Assembly (NCBI GenBank): GCA_021166815.1
Contig: JAJPEO010000062.1
Span: 1 to 8,564, forward strand
Length of the DNA stretch: 8,564 bases
DNA from: Nocardioides sp.
Lineage (GTDB): Bacteria; Actinomycetota; Actinomycetes; Propionibacteriales; Nocardioidaceae
Reading direction: 5' to 3'
Shown here: piece after piece, positions 1 through 4,632 of the stretch
Position numbering within the stretch: position 1 is the first letter of the stretch
Layout of the letters: each line of letters starts with the position of its first letter
The notes under the pieces: generated by a model
The model's input: the letters and a program-made list of their open reading frames with translations, nothing else
What the model was told of the DNA's origin: nothing
Database searches by the model: none
Position numbers and translations under genes: made by a program

Positions 1-675
1 CCCGGCGGGCACCCGCTGCTGGTCACCAAGGCCCGCGGCGCAGCCCTCAGCGGCGCCGACCAGGTCCGTGCGGCCGCGGCGCGGGACGCGGAGCTGCTGA
101 GCGCCGAGGCCGACCCCGTCCACCCCGCACGCATCTACGGCGAGCTGGTGCCCCGGCTGGCCGACGACGCCGTGGTCATCGGCGACGGAGGCGACTTCGT
201 CTCCTTCGCGGGCAAGTACGTCGAGCCCCAGCGTCCCGGCGGCTGGCTGGACCCCGGGCCCTACGGCTGCCTGGGGGCCGGCATGGGTGCCGCGATCGCG
301 GCCCGCCTGGCCCGCCCGAGCGCCCAGGTCACCCTCCTGCTGGGCGACGGAGCCGCGGGCTTCTCCCTGATGGACGTCGACACCCTGGTCCGGCACGACC
401 TGCCGGTGGTGATGGTGATGGGCAACAACTCCGCCTGGGGCCTGGAGAAGGGCCCGATGCAGATGCTGTACGGCTACGACGTCATCGCCGACCTCGCCCA
501 GCGCACGCCGTACGACGAGGTCGTCAAGGCCCTGGGCGGTGCCGGGGAGACGGTCACCGACCCCCGCCAGATCGGCCCTGCCCTCGATCGCGCGTACGCC
601 TCCGGCGTGCCCTACCTCGTCAACGTGATCACCGACGTCGACGCGACCTACCCGCGCAGCACATTCGGGATCTGA
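1..675 (+). CDS. Thiamine-diphosphate-dependent enzyme, acetolactate synthase family (C-terminal part, 5' end outside window)
   Basis: The frame is open from base 1, so this is the last 224 residues of a protein whose family usually has about 550. The visible part is the C-terminal ThDP-binding domain. The cofactor motif is GDG at fragment residues 115-117, then 24 residues, then NN at 142-143, the usual ThDP/Mg2+ signature. Before it is a conserved glycine-rich turn (PYGCLGAGMGAA) typical of this superfamily. Such enzymes cleave or join C-C bonds next to a carbonyl; members include acetolactate synthase, oxalyl-CoA decarboxylase and 2-hydroxyacyl-CoA lyase. The substrate cannot be told from this part, and no ilvN regulatory subunit follows, which argues against a standard biosynthetic IlvB. 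An acyl-CoA-thioesterase-like gene starts 2 bp after its stop, so the two are probably co-transcribed and coupled. The family is secure; the exact reaction is not. Confidence 0.88.
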   Translation, partial: PGGHPLLVTKARGAALSGADQVRAAAARDAELLSAEADPVHPARIYGELVPRLADDAVVIGDGGDFVSFAGKYVEPQRPGGWLDPGPYGCLGAGMGAAIAARLARPSAQVTLLLGDGAAGFSLMDVDTLVRHDLPVVMVMGNNSAWGLEKGPMQMLYGYDVIADLAQRTPYDEVVKALGGAGETVTDPRQIGPALDRAYASGVPYLVNVITDVDATYPRSTFGI

Positions 676-677
676 GG

Positions 678-1049
678 ATGGGCGAGGCCACGCTGCGGTT
701 CACCGTGTCCGAGGACGACACCGCCCGGGCCGTGGGCAGCGGGTCGCTGGAGGTGCTGGGCACCCCCCGCCTCCTGGCCTGGCTCGAGGCCGCCACCTGT
801 GCGGCCGTCGAGGAGTCCCTGCCCGCGGGCGCCACGAGCGTCGGCACCCGCGTCCAGGTCGAGCACCTCGCCGCGTCCCCGGTGGGGGCGCAGGTGGAGG
901 TCTCGGCGAGCACGGCGTACGTCGACGGCCGCCTGCACCGCTTCACCGTCGCTGCCCGGCACGTCCACGACGGCAAGGTGGTGGCCTCCGGGGAGGTGAC
1001 GCGGGTCGTGGTCGACGCCGAGCGGTTCATGGCACGCGTGCAGTCCTAG
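678..1049 (+). CDS. FlK-like hotdog-fold thioesterase
   Basis: This 123-residue protein resembles the fluoroacetyl-CoA thioesterase (FlK) group of single hotdog-domain enzymes, which normally act as dimers on short acyl-CoA. The spacing of the FlK catalytic residues is preserved: Thr29, Glu37 and His63 correspond to FlK Thr42, Glu50 and His76 with a constant offset of 13, and Gly56 corresponds to the oxyanion Gly69. The local motifs GTP-x6-LE and VGT-x5-HLAASPVG support this. No signal peptide or membrane segment is seen, so it is probably cytosolic. The ATG lies 2 bp after the preceding stop, with a weak GGGA (667-670) upstream, which suggests translational coupling to the ThDP enzyme. The natural substrate is unknown; fluoroacetyl-CoA is only the name-giver and should not be assumed. 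Nearby actinobacterial homologues are usually annotated simply as thioesterase family proteins. Confidence 0.85.
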   Translation: MGEATLRFTVSEDDTARAVGSGSLEVLGTPRLLAWLEAATCAAVEESLPAGATSVGTRVQVEHLAASPVGAQVEVSASTAYVDGRLHRFTVAARHVHDGKVVASGEVTRVVVDAERFMARVQS

Positions 1050-1059
1050 TCCCCCGGAC

Positions 1060-1099
1060 ACAACGAACCCCCGGCCGTCCGGCTCGGGGGTCCGGTTGT
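1060..1099. terminator. Hairpin between convergent genes, probable bidirectional terminator
   Basis: An outer ACAAC/GTTGT stem (1060-1064 with 1095-1099) encloses ACCCCCG/CGGGGGT (1067-1073 with 1085-1091), with further G-C pairs to a GTCC loop. It lies in the 59-bp gap between the stops of the plus-strand thioesterase and the minus-strand bL37 gene. There is no U-tract on either side, which is common for hairpins in such GC-rich actinobacteria, so termination is inferred from structure and position. Confidence 0.6.
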
Positions 1100-1108
1100 C
1101 TGTTGCGC

Positions 1109-1183
1109 TCAGGCGTTGGGGCGCTTCCCGTGGTTGGCGCCCTTCTTCTTGCGAGCGCGGCGCTTGCGGCCGGTCTTGCCCAT
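1109..1183 (-). CDS. Ribosomal protein bL37 (24 residues)
   Basis: This tiny, highly basic protein (MGKTGRKRR... ending NHGKRPNA) matches, as I recall it, the actinobacterial large-subunit protein bL37, first seen in mycobacterial ribosome structures. More than a third of its residues are Lys or Arg, as expected for an rRNA-embedded peptide. The start is fixed by a perfect GGAGG at 1189-1193, five bases before the ATG. The reading frame continues upstream as an antisense shadow of rsrA, but nothing supports an earlier start. It lies 92 bp downstream of rsrA on the same strand and may be co-transcribed from the sigR promoter or have its own promoter, which I could not identify with confidence. 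The family assignment rests on the C-terminal NHGKRPNA signature and size. Confidence 0.85.
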   Translation of the reverse strand: MGKTGRKRRARKKKGANHGKRPNA

Positions 1184-1202
1184 GGTGTCCTCCAGTCCTC
1201 TC

Positions 1203-1217
1203 GGCCCGGTATGGGCC
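1203..1217 (-). promoter_or_regulatory. Small hairpin in the leader of bL37
   Basis: On the minus strand GGCCC-ATACC-GGGCC forms a 5-bp stem with a 5-base loop. It ends 9 bases before the GGAGG ribosome-binding site of the bL37 gene. It could separate rsrA translation from bL37 or process the transcript, but its role is unknown and a stem this short can arise by chance at this GC content. Confidence 0.25.
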
Positions 1218-1275
1218 TGACGAGTGATCTTCTCAAATGGTGGGGGCAGCGGCGAAATCGGCCCCGGCGGTGGAC

Positions 1276-1563
1276 TCAGCCACCCTCGGTGGTGATCTGC
1301 ATCGAGATCTGGCGCAGCTGCAGCCGCACACGGTCGCGCAGCTCGGCGGGAGCGGCCTCTCCGCAGGACCGGGCCACCAGCGACTTCACCGTCCGCTGCA
1401 CGTCGTAGCGCTCCAGGCAGGGGTTGCACTCACGCAGGTGGAGCTCGACGATCGCGCAGTCGGCCTTGTCGAGCTCGTTGTCGAGGAGGTAGACGATGCG
1501 CTCGATGTAGTCGACACAGTCGTCTCGCGATGATCCGGAGTAGCCGTGCTCGTGGTCGCTCAC
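1276..1563 (-). CDS. rsrA: Mycothiol-system anti-sigma factor RsrA (zinc, redox-sensing)
   Basis: This 95-residue zinc-binding anti-sigma (ZAS) protein binds and silences SigR in the reduced state and releases it when its cysteines form disulfides. The zinc ligands Cys16, His42, Cys46 and Cys49 (H-x3-C-x2-C) correspond to Cys11, His37, Cys41 and Cys44 of Streptomyces coelicolor RsrA with a constant offset of 5. Cys36 and Cys67 correspond to Cys31 and Cys62. No membrane segment is present, so it is a cytosolic regulator. The GTG start (1561-1563) overlaps the sigR stop by 4 bp (GTGA), with a purine-rich GAGGGG at 1572-1577 as ribosome-binding site, so it is translationally coupled to sigR and made near-stoichiometrically. 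Identification is strong because both the motif and the partner gene are present. Confidence 0.95.
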   Translation of the reverse strand: MSDHEHGYSGSSRDDCVDYIERIVYLLDNELDKADCAIVELHLRECNPCLERYDVQRTVKSLVARSCGEAAPAELRDRVRLQLRQISMQITTEGG

Positions 1564-2267
1564 GTGTCCATCCCCTCGGTCGCGGAAGCGGGCAGCAGGT
1601 CGTTGGCGCGGACGTAGTCGGCGAGCATGTCGCGCAGCTGGCGACGACCGCGGTGCAGACGGGACATCACCGTGCCGATGGGCGTGCCCATGATCTCGGC
1701 GATCTCCTTGTAGGGGAAACCCTCGACGTCGGCGAGGTAGACCGCCAGGCGGAACTCCTCGGGCAGGCGCTGCAGGGCTTCCTTGACCTCGCTGTCGGGC
1801 AGCCGGTCGAGAGCCTCGGTCTCGGCCGAGCGCAGCCCGGTGGAGGTGTGCGACTCGGCGCGGGCGAGCTGCCAGTCCTCCACGTCCTCGGACATCGACT
1901 GCTGCGGCTCGCGCTGCTTCTTGCGGTAGGAGTTGATGTAGGTGTTGGTGAGGATGCGGTAGAGCCAGGCCTTCAGGTTGGTGCCGGGCTTGAACTGGTG
2001 GAAGGCGGAGTAGGCCTTCGCGAAGGTCTCCTGGACGAGGTCCTCTGCGTCGGAGGGGTTGCGGGTCATCCGCATCGCCGCTCCGTAGAGCTGGTCGAGG
2101 AACGGGAGGGCATCGCGCTCGAAGCGCGCGGAGCGCTCCTCCGGCGTCTCCTCGCGCAGCAGGGTCTCGGGGTCAGGCATCTCGTCCTGCAGCGATTCAG
2201 TCATCGCCGCCCAGACTACCGCCGCGTCGTCGGACGCGGCGCTTCGTCGGTCGAGGGTCATCAGCAC
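1560..2267 (-). CDS. sigR: ECF RNA polymerase sigma factor SigR/SigH (thiol-oxidative stress)
   Basis: This 235-residue ECF sigma factor controls the disulfide-stress regulon (thioredoxin, mycothiol enzymes, Clp/Lon proteases, ribosome-associated genes in relatives). Region 2 spans about residues 49-120, with the near-invariant [14 protein letters not shown] and the -10-binding [20 protein letters not shown]. Region 4 spans about 165-220, with a helix-turn-helix around [20 protein letters not shown], which reads the GGAAT -35. Three starts are possible: GTG at 2265-2267, ATG at 2259-2261 and ATG at 2202-2204 (residue 22). The core homology begins near residue 45. A SigR-type promoter predicts transcription beginning around 2268-2270, so the first two starts would be almost leaderless; the third has only a weak GGCGG before it. 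The gene overlaps rsrA by 4 bp. In S. coelicolor the SigR-dependent promoter yields an N-terminally extended, unstable isoform, and the alternative starts here allow the same. Confidence 0.95.
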   Translation of the reverse strand: MLMTLDRRSAASDDAAVVWAAMTESLQDEMPDPETLLREETPEERSARFERDALPFLDQLYGAAMRMTRNPSDAEDLVQETFAKAYSAFHQFKPGTNLKAWLYRILTNTYINSYRKKQREPQQSMSEDVEDWQLARAESHTSTGLRSAETEALDRLPDSEVKEALQRLPEEFRLAVYLADVEGFPYKEIAEIMGTPIGTVMSRLHRGRRQLRDMLADYVRANDLLPASATEGMDT

Positions 2268-2276
2268 ACTGGCCCC

Positions 2277-2303
2277 AACATCTCAGCGCCCGGATGGATT
2301 CCC
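2277..2303 (-). promoter_or_regulatory. SigR-dependent promoter of sigR (GGGAAT-N18-GTT)
   Basis: On the minus strand GGGAAT (2303-2298) is followed by exactly 18 bases and GTT (2279-2277), the published SigR/SigH consensus. The -35 box lies within the last codons of the hydrolase gene and the -10 just after its stop. The expected transcription start, about 7-9 bases beyond GTT, falls at about 2268-2270, directly in front of the GTG and ATG starts of sigR. This predicts direct positive autoregulation of sigR-rsrA. Confidence 0.85.
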
Positions 2304-2942
2304 GACCACTTCGCGGACCAGCCACTCCAGGGTCGCCTCGACGAGGATGCCCATCGCCTCCTCCTGGCTCACCGGCCCTCGCGCGGGCACCTTGAGCCCG
2401 TGGTCGCCCCCGGGCACCACCGTCACATCGAGCCCGGGCAGGTCGGGGAACTCCTCGGGGCGGCCCATGGGGTCGCGCTCCCCCTGCACGACCAGCGTGG
2501 GCAGCCCGGCGCCCTCGAGCTCGGGCAGGCGGGTCGGCTCGGTGCGACCCGGGGCGTGCAGCGGGAAGGACAGGGCCAGACAACCTGCCGCGCCCAGCTC
2601 GCGGGCCGTGCGTGCCGCGGACCGGGCTCCCGCCGAGCGTCCGCCCACCACCAAGGGCGTACGGAGCCTCATGGTCGCGGCCGCGCAGCGCAGGGCCGTG
2701 TCGAGCGTGGGCGGTGCGGTGGCGATCTTGCGCCCAGCCACGCGCCACGGCTGCTCCAGCAGCAGGACCGAGAACCCCTGTGCCGGCAGCGCACCCGCCA
2801 GGGCCACGAGGTCGCGGGCGTCGACGCCTCCCCCGGCGCCGTGGCTCAGCAGGAGCGTCGCCTGCGGGCGGTGGGCCCGGTGGACGTGGAGACGTCCGGG
2901 ACCGTGGGGGGTGGTCACGTCGCGGATCTCGGGCTTGGTCAC
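2283..2942 (-). CDS. Alpha/beta-hydrolase, KANL3/TEX30-like family (COG3571 type)
   Basis: This 219-residue protein has a complete alpha/beta-hydrolase core. An oxyanion-hole loop HGAGGG is at residues 34-39, the nucleophile elbow GRSAG has Ser103, the acid is Asp157 in GERDP, and the histidine is His181 in GGDHGLK. This order and the short cap fit the small dienelactone-hydrolase-like proteins grouped with TEX30/KANL3; the natural substrate is unknown. No signal peptide is present, so it is probably cytosolic. The start is the GTG at 2940-2942, which overlaps the SRAP stop by 4 bp (GTGA) and has a perfect GGAGG at 2950-2954, seven bases upstream. The frame stays open far upstream, but that extension is only the antisense-frame shadow of the SRAP gene. 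Its last codons contain the -35 box of the sigR promoter. It is likely co-transcribed with SRAP. Confidence 0.85.
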   Translation of the reverse strand: MTKPEIRDVTTPHGPGRLHVHRAHRPQATLLLSHGAGGGVDARDLVALAGALPAQGFSVLLLEQPWRVAGRKIATAPPTLDTALRCAAATMRLRTPLVVGGRSAGARSAARTARELGAAGCLALSFPLHAPGRTEPTRLPELEGAGLPTLVVQGERDPMGRPEEFPDLPGLDVTVVPGGDHGLKVPARGPVSQEEAMGILVEATLEWLVREVVGNPSGR

Positions 2943-3679
2943 GACGTCTCCTCCAGGGGCAGCGGGGCGACCAGCTCGGGTCCGTTGTTGGCGACGTTGT
3001 TGACCAGCGTCGCGACGGGGTAGGCCTCGAGCCGGCCGGGTGCGGCCGGCACCAGCAGCGAGAGGTCGCCGCCGTGGGTGGGGTCGAGCCACTCGTGCCA
3101 CCGCTCGCGCTCGACCACCAGGGGCATGCGGTCGTGGATGTGGCCGAGCTCGTCCTCCGCCTGGGTCGTCAGCAGCGTGCAGGTCCAGCGGAACCGGTCC
3201 GGGTCGTCCTCGGCACGCGTGGGGTCGCGCCAGATCTCGTAGAGCCCGGCCATCGCCAGCACGCCGCCGTCGCGCGGCCGGATGAAGTAGGGCTGCTTCA
3301 CCGGCTTGCCGCGCGCCGTGGTCTGCGAGGTGGCGTACCACTCGTAGTAGCCGTCGGCGGGCAGCAGCGCCCGACGGGTCGCGAAGGCCCGCCGGAAGGA
3401 CGGCTTCTCGGCGACGGTCTCCATGCGGGCGTTGATCAGCCGGGAACCGATGGACGGGTCCTTGGCCCACGACGGCACCAGGCCCCACGTCAGGACCCGG
3501 AGCTGGCGCTGCGGGGGGTCGTCCGTCCCACGGGGAGGACGCTCCACGACGGCGTAGACCTCCTTGGTCGGCGCCACGTTGTAGTCCGCGGGGAGCGCGG
3601 CTGCGACGTGCGACTGCTCCACCTCGAACTCCTCGACGAGGTCCTCGGGTCGACGCGAGGAGGCGTACCGGCCGCACAT
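2939..3679 (-). CDS. SRAP-domain protein (YedK/HMCES-like abasic-site crosslinking enzyme)
   Basis: This 246-residue protein belongs to the SOS-response-associated peptidase family. Members covalently trap abasic sites in single-stranded DNA through the N-terminal cysteine as a thiazolidine crosslink, shielding the lesion. All active-site residues are visible: Cys2 directly after the initiator Met (MCGRY), Asn83 in INARMET (YedK Asn75), Glu113 in DGYYEW (Glu105) and His182 in IHDRMP (His160). YNVAPT at 33-38 is also conserved. The start is unambiguous because Cys2 must be exposed after Met removal. Only a weak ribosome-binding site is seen, while a TAGGCT box ends 6 bases before the ATG, so leaderless translation is plausible. 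The stop overlaps the downstream hydrolase start by 4 bp. In M. tuberculosis the homologue (Rv3226c, from memory) also lies beside aroA. Older annotation calls the family a peptidase. Confidence 0.95.
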   Translation of the reverse strand: MCGRYASSRRPEDLVEEFEVEQSHVAAALPADYNVAPTKEVYAVVERPPRGTDDPPQRQLRVLTWGLVPSWAKDPSIGSRLINARMETVAEKPSFRRAFATRRALLPADGYYEWYATSQTTARGKPVKQPYFIRPRDGGVLAMAGLYEIWRDPTRAEDDPDRFRWTCTLLTTQAEDELGHIHDRMPLVVERERWHEWLDPTHGGDLSLLVPAAPGRLEAYPVATLVNNVANNGPELVAPLPLEETS

Positions 3680-3685
3680 GCCAGC

Positions 3686-3691
3686 AGCCTA
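3686..3691 (-). promoter_or_regulatory. Candidate -10 box (TAGGCT) for the SRAP gene
   Basis: TAGGCT fits the actinobacterial TAnnnT -10 pattern. It lies 6 bases before the ATG, which would place the transcription start at or next to the A of ATG, giving a leaderless mRNA. No good -35 box is seen at 17-18 bases. The 29-bp gap after the GGDEF-like gene also permits read-through from that gene. Confidence 0.4.
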
Positions 3692-3708
3692 GCCAGCCGC
3701 GGGACCGG

Positions 3709-4449
3709 TCAGGAGCGGGCGAGCTCGTCGAGCAGCATCGCGGCGGTGTGGTCGCTGCCGGGCAGCCCCTCGATCCAGACCCGTGGCTCCGCGCTGCCGC
3801 CGGCGTGGCCGGAGAGCATGGTGCGCAGGAGCCGGACCCGTCGGCCGAGGCGCTCGTCGCGCTCGGCGAGCACGGCGACGCGGGCAGGACCGATGCGGGC
3901 CACCGACTCGCCCTGGGAGAAGACCGTGCGCGCCACGTCGCCGATCCGTGACAGCCGCATCGCGCGGGTGAAGGAGTCGTCCGCGGCGCCGTGCTCCGGC
4001 GCGACCTCGCACAGGACCAGCGCGTGGTCGAGGTTGGGCTCGCCCGCCGGGTGCCGGCGGTAGAGGTCGCTCAGGCGCCCGCGCAGGTGCGCGCGGCTCG
4101 ACAACCCGGTCATCGGGTCCTCGCACGACATCTGGTGCAGGTAGCCCACGGTGCTGTCGCTCCAGGCCACCGCGAGCACCGACACCGCCTCGAAGCTGGG
4201 CTGCTGTCCGCGCACCAGCTCCCAGGTGCACCGGAGCCGGTCCAGCGCCTCCTCGAGCGGCACCCCGTCGCGAGCCAGCCACTCACCGGCCACCACCCCG
4301 GCCTCGAGACCCTCCGATCCCGAGGCGAGCGCCTCCCCCACGGCCTCCAACCGGTGCGGCAACCCCAACCGCTGTCCGGGAGTCAGTGATTCGCTCGCCT
4401 CGGGACCTGCAGGCTGGGTTCGTCGCCCACGAATGGCGAAGAGTCCCAT
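3709..4449 (-). CDS. GGDEF-like domain protein with degenerate active site
   Basis: This 246-residue protein has a diguanylate-cyclase-like fold signature. DPMTGL at 111-116, followed by a basic helix ([14 protein letters not shown]), matches the DxLTGLxNR start of GGDEF domains, and a later ARIG-x5-VL segment aligns with the strand carrying GGDEF. At that point the sequence is GPARV (187-191) instead of GGDEF, and the usual Mg-binding Asp segment is also unrecognisable. Cyclase activity is therefore unlikely and a sensory or protein-binding role is inferred. Residues 1-105 form an uncharacterised, mostly helical N-terminal region without an obvious membrane segment. The ATG at 4447-4449 has an AAGGGG ribosome-binding site at 4455-4460; an in-frame upstream start lacks such support. 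The gene is divergent from the sigma/anti-sigma fusion across 183 bp and lies 29 bp upstream of SRAP. Family placement is moderately sure, function unknown. Confidence 0.75.
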   Translation of the reverse strand: MGLFAIRGRRTQPAGPEASESLTPGQRLGLPHRLEAVGEALASGSEGLEAGVVAGEWLARDGVPLEEALDRLRCTWELVRGQQPSFEAVSVLAVAWSDSTVGYLHQMSCEDPMTGLSSRAHLRGRLSDLYRRHPAGEPNLDHALVLCEVAPEHGAADDSFTRAMRLSRIGDVARTVFSQGESVARIGPARVAVLAERDERLGRRVRLLRTMLSGHAGGSAEPRVWIEGLPGSDHTAAMLLDELARS

Positions 4450-4632
4450 GCCAGCCCCTTTGGTGGTGTCGTGCTCGGGAGGGAAACGCGCTCCCGGCCC
4501 CGGCATGACGCGAAACGGGTGGGAAATTTCGTGACGACATTTTTTGCCTCGTACCCCGGGCGCGCAGGGTCCGGCGCGACTACAGTCGATCGGGATCGCG
4601 TCATCAATCCCCTCGTCGAACGTTGGGTGTTC
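4450..4632. other. Divergent intergenic region between the GGDEF-like gene and the sigma/anti-sigma fusion
   Basis: These 183 bp hold the promoters of both outward-facing genes. The middle (about 4521-4547) is an AT-rich island in otherwise very GC-rich DNA, with the perfect palindrome GAAATTTC (4523-4530) and a run of six T (4540-4545). This could be a regulator site or upstream promoter element. The only clear promoter element is TACAGT facing right; none was recognised facing left. The open frame upstream of 4633 passes through here but shows no coding character. Confidence 0.5.
4581..4586 (+). promoter_or_regulatory. Candidate -10 box (TACAGT) for the sigma/anti-sigma fusion
   Basis: TACAGT matches TAnnnT and lies 46 bases before the ATG at 4633, leaving a leader of about 40 bases. 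No convincing -35 box is seen 16-18 bases upstream. The leader has only a weak purine run (TTGGG) before the ATG as ribosome-binding site. Confidence 0.4.

Noticed and set aside
1530..3023. Plus-strand frame of 497 codons opposite sigR and the hydrolase
   Set aside because: It is antisense to recognised genes with intact motifs and shows no known domain.
2283..3677. 464-residue fused version of the hydrolase
   Set aside because: The extra N-terminal part is the out-of-frame shadow of the SRAP gene. The GTG at 2940-2942 has a perfect GGAGG seven bases upstream and a 4-bp overlap with the SRAP stop.
4521..4553. GGGAAA followed by CGTA as an ECF-type promoter for the fusion gene
   Set aside because: The gap of 23 bases is too long for ECF promoters (about 16-18), so it was not called.
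4471..4632. N-terminal extension of the sigma fusion by 54 codons
   Set aside because: It runs through the divergent promoter region and the TACAGT box, lacks sigma-factor similarity, and the homology begins just after the ATG at 4633.
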